A DNA stretch of 8,462 nucleotides from assembly GCA_040756715.1 (NCBI GenBank), contig JBFLYE010000118.1:1-8462 (forward strand). The letters run 5' to 3'. This DNA is from JBFLYE01 sp040756715 [NCBI: bacterium] (GTDB lineage Bacteria; UBA9089; UBA9088). Both the position numbers and the translations under genes were made by a program. The notes beneath the pieces were generated by a model. It was not told the DNA's origin. It worked only from the letters and a program-made list of their open reading frames with translations, and ran no database searches. The stretch's first letter is position 1. Each line of letters starts with the position of its first letter. Shown in pieces: positions 1-6,569 of the stretch.

Positions 1-482
1 TCCCTGATCTCACCCCCTTTATCCCTTAATTGGATTATTTTAACAGAAGATTCAATTGCCTTTTCTGCTACCTCTATAGCATTGCATAACCCTGTATCAA
101 TGATTAAATATAAACCCTTTATCCTTGGCTTAAACAAAGCCTTTTCTATTGCATAGACGCTATACCTTATCTTTCTAAAATCCCCTCCCAAGAACTCCTC
201 AAGAACCCTTAAACCCTCCTCTGTTCTTTTTATGTTTGCTTCTAAAACCTCCCGCCAATTGTCCTTGTTGTAATCATCTATCCTTGTTCCAATATCACCT
301 TCAACATCCCTTTCTTTAAGAAGAAGGGGTAAAGGCAGAGAAATCAAGGCAATCCTATGCCTTATCTCTTTTATTTTCTCTGTAATTTCCTTATCTTCTA
401 AAATAAACCTTGCAATATCCTCTATAACCCTTAAGCCCTCCCTTACCCTATTCAGATTGGCATCAATAATTCTTATATTCAT
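1..482 (-). CDS. thiE: Thiamin-phosphate synthase with N-terminal ThiD2 domain (partial, 3' end outside window)
   Basis: The 160 visible residues show two parts. Residues 1-121 match the ThiD2-type domain, with the opening RIIDANLNRVREGLRVIED and a second, related motif near residues 83-97 (ANIKRTEEGLRVLEE). ThiD2 is a family that phosphorylates hydroxymethylpyrimidine phosphate to the diphosphate. From about residue 122 (GLYLIIDT) the ThiE TIM barrel begins, and KIIQLRDKG at 148-156 is its conserved diphosphate/pyrimidine-binding strand. ThiE joins that pyrimidine diphosphate to thiazole phosphate to give thiamin phosphate in the cytosol. The fusion would therefore carry two consecutive steps. 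The rest of the barrel lies beyond position 1. The ATG at 482-480 overlaps the stop of the transporter gene by 4 bases (ATGA), so it is the last visible gene of the leftward operon. The domain assignment rests on motif recall; the length beyond the edge is unknown. Confidence 0.87.
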   Translation of the reverse strand, partial: MNIRIIDANLNRVREGLRVIEDIARFILEDKEITEKIKEIRHRIALISLPLPLLLKERDVEGDIGTRIDDYNKDNWREVLEANIKRTEEGLRVLEEFLGGDFRKIRYSVYAIEKALFKPRIKGLYLIIDTGLCNAIEVAEKAIESSVKIIQLRDKGGEIR

Positions 483-1528
483 TTTGAAAGCAAAAGGGAA
501 AAAAGGCAAACAATTCCTGAAAGATACATAAGAATTTTAAAGTCATAATGGGAAAGGATTAAGCCACTCAAGATTGGACCAATCACAGAGGCAAGACAGA
601 CCAGGGAATAAAGAATTCCACTTACGGTTGATTGCTCCCTATTTTTGGAAAGGAGTTCCTGAAGAGAGCCGACTTGCAATGTAGCATAGGAAAAAGCAAG
701 TAAAATCTGGATGGGAAGGATATAGAAGAAGGAAGGAGAAATGCCATATCCCAGAAAGACAAATGCGGATGCAAGAAGCCCTGTTTTTATAAGAATGGTA
801 TTTCTATGGCTCTCAACCAATGGTGTAATGAAAAATTGGGAGAATGTATTTAAAAAATAGGCAATTCCAACCCAAAACTTGCTTGCACCAAGGGATACAA
901 GAAAAAGGGGGAAGATTGCCCAGATAGATGCGGCAGAAAGGCTTCTTAAGAAATAGGGAAGATATATCCCCATATTTCTTTTTAAAACATCAAAAAATGC
1001 CTTCCCCTCTATTTTCTCTTGGGAAAAATTCCTCTTTTCCCCCCTTGCAATAAGGAATCCCATAAAAAATAAAGAGCTACTTAAAAGAAATATAGCCTTA
1101 TAGCTTTGAATAAAACCTGCTAATATACTTCCAAATGCCCAGCCAAGCGAGCCATATCCTACGAACCTTCCCATCATTCCATTCCTGTGGTAAAATCCAT
1201 AGACCGATAAAGCCGCAGGATACATCCCCCAAACAAGACCCGTGATAGCCCTTATAAAGAGCAAGGAGCTTGGATTCTTTATAAAGATATGACAAAAGAT
1301 CATAATTGAGGAAAAAAGAAGCCCCAGAAAAAGAAATATTCTTCTTTCAAACCGATCAGAAAGAAAACCAAAGAGGGAAAAGCTTACAAATGCTAAGCCA
1401 TTAAAAGTGGCAATTACCAATCCAATAAAGAAAAGGGAGGCGTTTAGCTCTTTGGCAAGCAGGGGAATAAAAACAGAGGAGGACATTAATCCCGAATAGG
1501 TCAAGAATTGGATGATATTTGTTCTCAA
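479..1528 (-). CDS. Major facilitator superfamily (MFS) transporter
   Basis: This is a 349-residue, strongly hydrophobic protein with about 12 predicted membrane helices in two groups of six. A more polar loop lies near residues 161-185. The MFS motif A is visible between helices 2 and 3 as GFLSDRFERR (residues 54-63). MFS proteins are inner-membrane secondary carriers, but nothing here fixes the substrate; drug, sugar or metabolite export are all possible. The start chosen is TTG at 1528-1526, which overlaps the upstream stop as TTGA. A purine-rich GGAAAAAGG lies just upstream, and the first helix begins within a few residues, as is usual for the family. The gene lies between the DUF2273 gene and thiE. 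A link to thiamin or precursor uptake is possible from context only. Confidence 0.85.
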   Translation of the reverse strand: MRTNIIQFLTYSGLMSSSVFIPLLAKELNASLFFIGLVIATFNGLAFVSFSLFGFLSDRFERRIFLFLGLLFSSIMIFCHIFIKNPSSLLFIRAITGLVWGMYPAALSVYGFYHRNGMMGRFVGYGSLGWAFGSILAGFIQSYKAIFLLSSSLFFMGFLIARGEKRNFSQEKIEGKAFFDVLKRNMGIYLPYFLRSLSAASIWAIFPLFLVSLGASKFWVGIAYFLNTFSQFFITPLVESHRNTILIKTGLLASAFVFLGYGISPSFFYILPIQILLAFSYATLQVGSLQELLSKNREQSTVSGILYSLVCLASVIGPILSGLILSHYDFKILMYLSGIVCLFSLLLSK

Positions 1529-1695
1529 AGCCTTTTTCCAATAAGAAAGCCAATGAGGCAGGAAAGAAGGAGGATTATTGTCTTAAGTGGGCCAAAGCTT
1601 ATGATAAGAAGACCAAAGAATAGCCCGATTAAACCTCCCAAAAAAGCATTTGGGTTTTTCTCTATCCATCCCTTTATTAGCTCAAGAAATCTCAT
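1525..1695 (-). CDS. Small DUF2273-type membrane protein of the Asp23 module
   Basis: This 56-residue protein begins MRFLELIKGWIEKNPNAFLG and then has two closely spaced hydrophobic segments, about residues 18-34 and 38-53, ending in GKRL. Length, the N-terminal amphipathic stretch with Lys/Trp/Asn-Pro, and the Gly-rich hairpin fit the DUF2273 family, which commonly travels with AmaP and Asp23 genes. The start ATG (1695-1693) overlaps the AmaP stop by 4 bases and is preceded by a strong GGAGG. Its stop overlaps the TTG start of the transporter gene. The likely role is an inner-membrane component that works with the Asp23/AmaP pair. Its biochemical function is unknown in the family. Confidence 0.8.
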   Translation of the reverse strand: MRFLELIKGWIEKNPNAFLGGLIGLFFGLLIISFGPLKTIILLLSCLIGFLIGKRL

Positions 1696-2192
1696 CCTAA
1701 CCTCCTTCTTCTTTTTATATGATTTATATAGACCATTTTTCTGTAATCCTTTATCATTATTTCTTGCATTAGATTATCTATTTCTTTGTTTATGCTATCC
1801 CCTATTCTCTTCATAGAAGAAGAAAATCCTGTGGCGAATATCCTTAAATCCACCATCTTGTCTTTTATTGAAACCTTGCAAGACAGCTCATCAATTCCGT
1901 TTATCTCTATCCCTTTTATCAAGTCTTCTATGGCAGCTTTTGTTATTCTAATAGAGCCATTTTCAGAAGCTATATCTATACCATCATCAGAAGAAAAAAA
2001 CCTTTTTTCAAGGGATAAAACAAGGAGGCTTATGCCAAATAGGACAAAACCAAAAATGGCAATTCTATAATCAAGAAAAGGAGAAATTCTACCAATGGGA
2101 AGAACATTGAACCCAAGAAGGACGAAAAGCCAGCCCAGAACAATAAGAAAGAATATAAGAATAAAGAGAGAAATCCTAAAGATAATGCTCAT
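1692..2192 (-). CDS. amaP: AmaP-like membrane anchor with Asp23-like C-terminal domain
   Basis: The 166-residue protein has two N-terminal membrane helices (about residues 5-29 and 44-60). A soluble domain follows from about residue 77 (NGSIRITKAAIEDLIKG), whose pattern resembles the Asp23/Gls24 fold, and the tail is very basic (KRRRRLG). This layout is that of AmaP, which in Staphylococcus aureus holds Asp23 at the membrane. The gene sits directly between the Asp23 and DUF2273 genes, with 4-base ATGA overlaps on both sides, which is the canonical order of this module. The role inferred is membrane recruitment of the Asp23-family protein encoded just upstream. The gene symbol rests on architecture and context rather than a close sequence match. 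Confidence 0.82.
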   Translation of the reverse strand: MSIIFRISLFILIFFLIVLGWLFVLLGFNVLPIGRISPFLDYRIAIFGFVLFGISLLVLSLEKRFFSSDDGIDIASENGSIRITKAAIEDLIKGIEINGIDELSCKVSIKDKMVDLRIFATGFSSSMKRIGDSINKEIDNLMQEIMIKDYRKMVYINHIKRRRRLG

Positions 2193-2551
2193 CTCAACCT
2201 TCTTTCCTCCTTTTCTACTATTTCAACACCCTCAACAAAGATATTCACCTCAACCACCTTCAAGCCTGTCATCTCTTGAATTGCCTTTTTTACAGCCTCC
2301 TGGACAGAAAAGGAGACATCAAAAATCTTTACGCCAAACTTAGCAATTATTGAAATATCAACAATAACCTCCTCTTGTCCAGCCTCTACCCTTACCCCTT
2401 TTGTAACCTGTCCAAGGTTTAAGATATTAACAATTCCATCCCTGATGCCTCCACTCAAACCAACCACGCCATCAACCTTTGATGCTGCAATACCAGCAAT
2501 TGATGCTATGGCCTCATTGCTTACCTTTACCTCGCCTATTTTTCTTTCCAT
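2189..2551 (-). CDS. Asp23/Gls24 family envelope stress response protein
   Basis: The 120-residue protein matches the Asp23/Gls24 (DUF322) fold. It has an N-terminal KIGEVKVSNEAIASIAGIAA helix region, then KVDGVVGL, a central beta segment (VIVDISIIAKFGVKI), and a C-terminal QEAVKKAIQEMTGLKVVEVNI followed by a V-rich strand and an acidic/basic tail. Family members are small cytosolic proteins that form membrane-associated assemblies and are linked to cell-envelope or alkaline stress. The start ATG at 2551 is supported by AAGGAGG four bases upstream. It lies inside the end of ptsI (16-base overlap). The downstream gene is its probable membrane anchor. Confidence 0.9.
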   Translation of the reverse strand: MERKIGEVKVSNEAIASIAGIAASKVDGVVGLSGGIRDGIVNILNLGQVTKGVRVEAGQEEVIVDISIIAKFGVKIFDVSFSVQEAVKKAIQEMTGLKVVEVNIFVEGVEIVEKEERRLR

Positions 2552-4254
2552 TTTGCCTCCTTATTCAGAAATTTCCTTATATCCTCTGGTTTTGTCAAAG
2601 AAAGTGCCTTTTCTGCTATTTGCTTTACCTCATCCATTGTTGCATCCCTTATTGCCTTTTTTATTCTTCCCATTACATCCCAATTAACGCTTAGTTCATC
2701 AATTCCTAGCCCAAGAAGAAGGGGTGTATATAAAGGGTCTGATGCCATTTCGCCACACATTGCAACCCATACCCCCGCTTTATGACCAACATCAATAACA
2801 TTTTTTATAAGCCTTAAAATTGAAGGATGTAATGGTTCGTAAAGATAGGCTGTATCAGGGTTTGTTCTATCAACCACAAGGGTATATTGAATCAGATCAT
2901 TTGTGCCAATAGAAAAGAAATCTACAAGATCTACCAATGTATCGCAAGCAACAGCAGAAGAGGGTGTTTCAATCATTGTCCCTATCTCTATATCCTCCTC
3001 GAAAAGCACCCCCTCTTTTTTAAGCTCACATTTCGCCTCTTTTAAAAGAGCGATTGCTTTAATTAGCTCATCAGCGCAAGTGACCATAGGAAACATAACC
3101 TTGATATTGCCTTTTTTATTTGCCTTTAGGATTGCCCTTAGCTGGGTTTTAAATATCTCCTTATATTTTAATAAGAGCCTGATTGCCCTTAATGAGGAAG
3201 AGCCTTTTTCTTTTAAAAACAAGGGTATTTTATCCTCACCAATATCAAGGGTTCTTATGGTAACATAATGTGGATAGGCAATCTCTCCTATCTCTGAATA
3301 GACCCTTGTTTGTTCATCTTCGTCTGGAATATCCAGTCTTTCAACAAACAAAAATTCTGTTCTGAACAAACCTATGCCATCAGCATTTTCTTTTCTTATA
3401 AGATGGACCTCATCAGCCAGCTCAATGTTTGCAGAGAGGTTTATCCTGTGTCCGTCTTTTGTCTTTGGTGGAAGATGAACAAGACCCTCCTTAAAATAGA
3501 CCTCAAGCTCCTCCTCCTTTTTCCTTCTTTGATACAATTCATCCTCTCTCTTTCCTGGATTTACTATAACCAGCCCCTTTCTTCCATCAAGGATTATAAT
3601 ATCATCTTGCAAGACAATATTCTCAATATCAGGAATCCCAAGAACAGCAGGAATTCTTAAAGCCCTGGCGAGGATTGCCGCATGTGATGTCTGTGTTCCC
3701 ATACTACATAGAATTCCTGCAATCTTTTCCTTTGGGATAGAGGCAGTATCATAGGGTGAGATATTTCTTGCCACAAGAATAACCTTTTCCGCTATATCCT
3801 CTAGCCTTTTATAATCCCTTTCACCCAGATGATAAAACATCTTTGCCGAGATATCATGAAGAATTTCAATGGTTCTTCCTGCCTGAGCTGAATGCAAAGA
3901 TAGATTATCAATAACCATCCGGACAGCCTCAGAGAAGGCATAAGAGGCATTTACCCCTTTATTTATGTTTCTCTCTGCAATTGGAATAAGCATTGGATCA
4001 TCCAGTAGGGCAAGGTGAACATTAAATATCTCGGAAAACTTAGCCCCAAAATCATTTTTTATCTTCTCCATTACGGTTGCTATTTCCTCTTTTGTCTTTT
4101 CTAGGGCATATCTTAACATAGCCTTTTCTTCTTTTCGCTCTTTTTCTTGCAATTCCCTTTTTATAGGCATCTGCCTTCCAAGGCTAAAGAGATATGCTTT
4201 TCCTTTAACAATCCCAGAGGATGCACCAATCCCACAAAACCTTTTAATCTTCAT
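2536..4254 (-). CDS. ptsI: PTS enzyme I (phosphoenolpyruvate-protein phosphotransferase)
   Basis: Enzyme I takes phosphate from PEP onto a histidine and passes it to HPr in the cytosol. The 572-residue protein has the normal family length. The N-terminal start is typical (GIGASSGIVKGKAYLF). The HPr-binding and phosphohistidine domain carries GTQTSHAAILAR with His191 as the phosphorylated residue. The C-terminal PEP-binding barrel keeps GLFRTEF (Arg298), Arg356, ETPSSA (Glu429), TNDLIQY (Asn452, Asp453), Arg463 and MCGEMA (Cys500). All recognisable active-site residues are present, so it should be active. One departure is GSSSLR at 351-356, where family members usually have an NPFLGxR-type motif. 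The ATG at 4254 is preferred over an in-frame TTG at 4269 because GGAAAGA lies six bases before the ATG and the family N-terminus begins there. It overlaps the end of ptsH by 11 bases. Confidence 0.96.
   Translation of the reverse strand: MKIKRFCGIGASSGIVKGKAYLFSLGRQMPIKRELQEKERKEEKAMLRYALEKTKEEIATVMEKIKNDFGAKFSEIFNVHLALLDDPMLIPIAERNINKGVNASYAFSEAVRMVIDNLSLHSAQAGRTIEILHDISAKMFYHLGERDYKRLEDIAEKVILVARNISPYDTASIPKEKIAGILCSMGTQTSHAAILARALRIPAVLGIPDIENIVLQDDIIILDGRKGLVIVNPGKREDELYQRRKKEEELEVYFKEGLVHLPPKTKDGHRINLSANIELADEVHLIRKENADGIGLFRTEFLFVERLDIPDEDEQTRVYSEIGEIAYPHYVTIRTLDIGEDKIPLFLKEKGSSSLRAIRLLLKYKEIFKTQLRAILKANKKGNIKVMFPMVTCADELIKAIALLKEAKCELKKEGVLFEEDIEIGTMIETPSSAVACDTLVDLVDFFSIGTNDLIQYTLVVDRTNPDTAYLYEPLHPSILRLIKNVIDVGHKAGVWVAMCGEMASDPLYTPLLLGLGIDELSVNWDVMGRIKKAIRDATMDEVKQIAEKALSLTKPEDIRKFLNKEAKWKEK
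2556..2562 (-). promoter_or_regulatory. Strong ribosome binding site for the Asp23-family gene
   Basis: On the minus strand AAGGAGG lies four bases before the ATG, inside the last codons of ptsI. It is one of the best Shine-Dalgarno matches in the window. It suggests that the Asp23 gene can recruit ribosomes itself rather than depending only on coupling to ptsI. Confidence 0.75.
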
Positions 4255-4516
4255 TGAATCTCTTTCCAAATAGCCTTGCTATGCTTTTCATAGCCTCTCT
4301 TTCATCCTCGCCTTCACATCTTAAAATTACCCTATCCCCTTGAAATACCTCTAATGACAATATTCCAAGAAGGCTCTTTCCATTCATCCATCCTGCAATC
4401 TCTTCCTTTTTTATATAGACCTCGCATTTAAACTTTGTTGCTACTTGAGTAATCAAAGCCGCCGGCCTTGCATGAATACCCGCCTTATTTTTCACCAACA
4501 AAACCCTTTCAATCAA
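4244..4516 (-). CDS. ptsH: Phosphocarrier protein HPr
   Basis: HPr receives phosphate from enzyme I on a histidine and hands it to sugar-specific EII proteins or regulatory targets. This 90-residue protein has the active-site motif GIHARPAA with His15 at the canonical position. A second motif, NGKSLLGILSL, places Ser48 where Gram-positive HPr carries the regulatory serine phosphorylated by HPr kinase (Ser46 in Bacillus numbering). A regulatory serine is therefore conserved, though no HPr kinase gene is in the window. The start is TTG at 4516-4514, because an in-frame stop lies three codons upstream and the family N-terminus matches from there; AAAGGA lies close by with short spacing. It is the first gene of the leftward operon and overlaps ptsI. 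No EII permease is nearby. Confidence 0.95.
   Translation of the reverse strand: MIERVLLVKNKAGIHARPAALITQVATKFKCEVYIKKEEIAGWMNGKSLLGILSLEVFQGDRVILRCEGEDEREAMKSIARLFGKRFNED
4261..4267 (-). promoter_or_regulatory. Ribosome binding site deciding the ptsI start
   Basis: Minus-strand GGAAAGA lies six bases upstream of ATG 4254, within the last codons of ptsH. The in-frame TTG at 4269 sits at or upstream of this site and has no comparable signal. The site therefore supports the shorter, family-like N-terminus. Confidence 0.55.
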
Positions 4517-4539
4517 AATCCTTTAAAAAACCTTTATAT

Positions 4540-4569
4540 ATTTTAGCATAGCTACCTTATTAACATCAA
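4540..4569 (-). promoter_or_regulatory. Candidate sigma-70-type promoter for the ptsH operon
   Basis: On the minus strand, TTGATG (4569-4564) and TAAAAT (4545-4540) are separated by 18 bases. The -10 is preceded by TGC, giving an extended -10. The predicted transcription start is near 4533, leaving a leader of about 17 bases before the TTG start of ptsH. No operator palindrome was recognised. This is a visual match in AT-rich DNA. Confidence 0.55.
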
Positions 4570-4617
4570 GTAGAATGTGTAAAACTTAAAAGCCATATTT
4601 AATATACAAAAAAATAG

Positions 4618-4647
4618 TAGACAATCCTATAATTTTAAAAATATACT
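4618..4647 (+). promoter_or_regulatory. Candidate promoter for the exbB operon
   Basis: TAGACA (4618-4623) and TATACT (4642-4647) are separated by 18 bases. Transcription starting about seven bases after the -10 would begin at or next to the ATG at 4654, giving a leaderless or nearly leaderless message. This fits the lack of a Shine-Dalgarno sequence there. A perfect TATAAT at 4628-4633 is an alternative -10, but only weak -35 matches lie at the right distance (TACAAA near 4605). Confidence 0.4.
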
Positions 4648-4653
4648 TTAAGA

Positions 4654-5298
4654 ATGGAATTTCAAGACCTTTCATTGTTTGAGCTTATAAAAAGGGGAGG
4701 GATAGCGATGTGGCCCCTCTTTCTTTGTTCCTTTATCCTTCTTTGGATTGCCATAGAAAAGTGGATAAGTGTTTGCTTTAAAACAAGGAGGCTTAATCAA
4801 GAGGCTGAGGAGTTTATCTTCAGGATAGAGGAGGTAGTTTTAAAGGGTGGAATAATGGAGGCAATTACCATATGTGAGGTTACAGGAGGTCCACTGGGAA
4901 GAATATTCAAGGCAGGTCTGCTTAAGCACGACAGGAGCAAGGAGGAATTTTTAGACACCATAAGAACAGCCGAGGATTATGAGCTTAAAAGCTTCAGGAA
5001 AAACATATGGGTTCTTGCCACAATTGGAAGCATCGCACCATTCATTGGTTTATTTGGCACAGTAATAGGGATAATGCGGGCATTTTCAAGCATTGCTACA
5101 TCTGGCTCATCGGGAATAAATGTTGTGGCAGCCGGTATTTCTGAGGCATTGGTTGCCACAGCAGGTGGTCTTGTGGTTGCGGTAATAGGCATTGTTTTCT
5201 ATAATTTCTTTCAGATAAAGACATCAGAGCTTATTCATGAGCTTCGTTTCTATTCCTTAAGGCTTATTGATATGATTGGTGATAGAAGGGGATGGTAA
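4654..5298 (+). CDS. exbB: ExbB/TolQ/MotA-family proton channel protein
   Basis: This 214-residue inner-membrane protein has the three-helix ExbB/TolQ layout: helix 1 at about residues 18-36 after ELIKRGGIAMWPL, a long cytoplasmic region, helix 2 at about 119-145 with the signature APFIGLFGTVIGIM, and helix 3 at about 163-187 with SEALVATAGGLVVAV. With ExbD it forms a proton-driven motor that powers TonB-type uptake or Tol-type envelope work. It precedes a matching ExbD gene. No TonB or TolA/B gene is visible, so the choice between Exb and Tol roles is open. ATG 4654 is kept because the conserved residues before MWPL require it. An internal ATG (residue 19) with a strong GGGGAGGG upstream would remove that conserved segment. 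Confidence 0.92.
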   Translation: MEFQDLSLFELIKRGGIAMWPLFLCSFILLWIAIEKWISVCFKTRRLNQEAEEFIFRIEEVVLKGGIMEAITICEVTGGPLGRIFKAGLLKHDRSKEEFLDTIRTAEDYELKSFRKNIWVLATIGSIAPFIGLFGTVIGIMRAFSSIATSGSSGINVVAAGISEALVATAGGLVVAVIGIVFYNFFQIKTSELIHELRFYSLRLIDMIGDRRGW

Positions 5299-5334
5299 AG
5301 AAAAGTCAAAAATGAGGTAAAAATTGAATTAAAA

Positions 5335-5736
5335 ATGCAACATATTACGGAAGAAGATAGGTTTATTGCTGAGATAAATATTACACCCTTAACCGATGTT
5401 TTTTTGGTTTTGTTGATAATCTTTATGGTTGCCACGCCCTTCCTTATGTATCAGGGGATAAAAGTAAATCTTCCCTCCTCAATAATGGGTGTTCCAAATC
5501 CAGAGGCGATTGTTATTACGATTGACAGAGAAAAGAATGTGTTTATTGATGAGGTAAAGGTTGAAAAAGGGGGTTTGAAAGAATACCTTGAGCAGAAGCT
5601 TTTACAAAAAGAGGATAAGCTTGTTATTATAAGGGGTGATCGCTTTATATATCTTGGCGATGCCGTCTCTGTTATGGACATAGCAAAGCAAGCAGGGGCA
5701 GAGAGGATTGCTATTGCTACAGGGAAAGAAGAATGA
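5335..5736 (+). CDS. exbD: ExbD/TolR-family proton channel accessory protein
   Basis: This 133-residue protein has a short cytoplasmic N-terminus, then EINITPLTDVFLVLLIIFMV, where Asp21 is the conserved proton-carrying aspartate and residues 22-39 form the single membrane helix. A periplasmic domain follows (KVNLPSS, then the VITIDREKNVFIDE strand), ending near AIATGKEE. This is the standard ExbD/TolR architecture and length. It partners the protein encoded just upstream. The ATG at 5335 has no good ribosome site at normal spacing: GAGG at 5314-5317 is 17 bases away, but only 5 bases from an in-frame ATT at 5323 that would add four residues. The stop overlaps the fumarase alpha start by 4 bases. 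Confidence 0.92.
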   Translation: MQHITEEDRFIAEINITPLTDVFLVLLIIFMVATPFLMYQGIKVNLPSSIMGVPNPEAIVITIDREKNVFIDEVKVEKGGLKEYLEQKLLQKEDKLVIIRGDRFIYLGDAVSVMDIAKQAGAERIAIATGKEE

Positions 5737-6569
5737 GGAGGATAGAGAGGGAGAAATTCGTTGAGACTATTTCTTCGCTTTGTAAGGAGGTAAATTATAG
5801 CCTCCCTCTCTCTATGATTAAAGCCCTTATTAAAGCAAGGGAAAATGAAAGGGATGAAAGGCCAAGGGAGGTTTTATCAATTCTCATTGAAAATGCAAGG
5901 ATTGCAAAAGAAAAATGTGTGCCAATCTGTCAAGATACGGGGTTTGTTATTGTTTTTCTTGATATTGGAAGGGATTTAAGGGTTGATTTTGATATAAATT
6001 CTTCGGTGCAGGAGGGTGTAGGAAGGGGCTATAAAGAGGGCTATCTTAGGCAATCTATTGTTTCCTCCCCTTTTGAAAGAAAAAACACCGGCGATAACAC
6101 ACCTGCCATTATCCATATAAATCTTATAGATGGTGAATCCTTACAAATAACCCTTTTTGCAAAGGGAGCTGGCTCTGAAAATCAGGGAGGATTATTTATG
6201 CTTAAGCCCTCTGATAGGGAGAAAATAGAGGATATTGTGGTTTCCTATGTAAAGGAAAAAGCCCCCTATGTCTGCCCTCCCATTATGGTTGGAATTGGAA
6301 TTGGAGGGGATATGGAGATTGCCTGCCTTCTTTCAAAAAAGGCAGTTTTAAGGGACATAGGAAGGTTTAATGAAAATCTAGCCATTGCCCAAATGGAGAA
6401 AAATCTCCTTTTTAAGATAAACAATCTTGGAATTGGACCAGGTGGTTTGGGAGGGATGACTACCGCCCTTTGTGTTAATATAGAAGTAGCTTCCTGTCAT
6501 ATCGGAAGCCTTCCTTTGGCAATAAATTTTGGGTGTTATGCCACTCGGTATAAAAGAATAACGATATGA
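5733..6569 (+). CDS. Class I fumarate hydratase (or L-tartrate dehydratase) alpha subunit
   Basis: The enzyme interconverts fumarate and malate with a [4Fe-4S] cluster whose unique iron binds substrate. This 278-residue protein is the normal size for the separate alpha subunit. Motifs in order are CQDTG (Cys66), GAGSEN (146-150), CPP with GIGIGGD (Cys181 and 187-193), LGIGPGGLGG (232-241), and CHIGSLPLAINFGC ending in Cys268. Cys66, Cys181 and Cys268 are the expected three cluster ligands. Class I fumarases are oxygen-sensitive and common in anaerobes, where they serve a reductive or partial citric acid cycle. The family also includes L-tartrate dehydratase, and the sequence read here does not separate the two; fumarase is the more common function. 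It overlaps exbD and the beta-subunit gene by ATGA junctions. Confidence 0.93.
   Translation: MRRIEREKFVETISSLCKEVNYSLPLSMIKALIKARENERDERPREVLSILIENARIAKEKCVPICQDTGFVIVFLDIGRDLRVDFDINSSVQEGVGRGYKEGYLRQSIVSSPFERKNTGDNTPAIIHINLIDGESLQITLFAKGAGSENQGGLFMLKPSDREKIEDIVVSYVKEKAPYVCPPIMVGIGIGGDMEIACLLSKKAVLRDIGRFNENLAIAQMEKNLLFKINNLGIGPGGLGGMTTALCVNIEVASCHIGSLPLAINFGCYATRYKRITI

Larger units (their letters stand above)
4517..4653. other. Divergent intergenic control region
   Basis: This is the only gap of more than 40 bases between genes. It separates the leftward ptsH operon from the rightward exbB operon. It is extremely AT-rich and contains promoter-like elements for both directions. No RNA gene, riboswitch or convincing dyad operator was recognised. 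Its length leaves room for both promoters but little else. Confidence 0.75.

Noticed and set aside
2903-3660. Plus-strand open frames of more than 100 codons opposite ptsI
   Set aside because: They are antisense to a clear enzyme I gene with all its motifs. Their residues are low-complexity reflections of it and they have no ribosome sites.
4255-4269. Alternative TTG start for enzyme I, five residues longer
   Set aside because: The ribosome site fits the ATG at 4254, and the conserved family N-terminus starts there.
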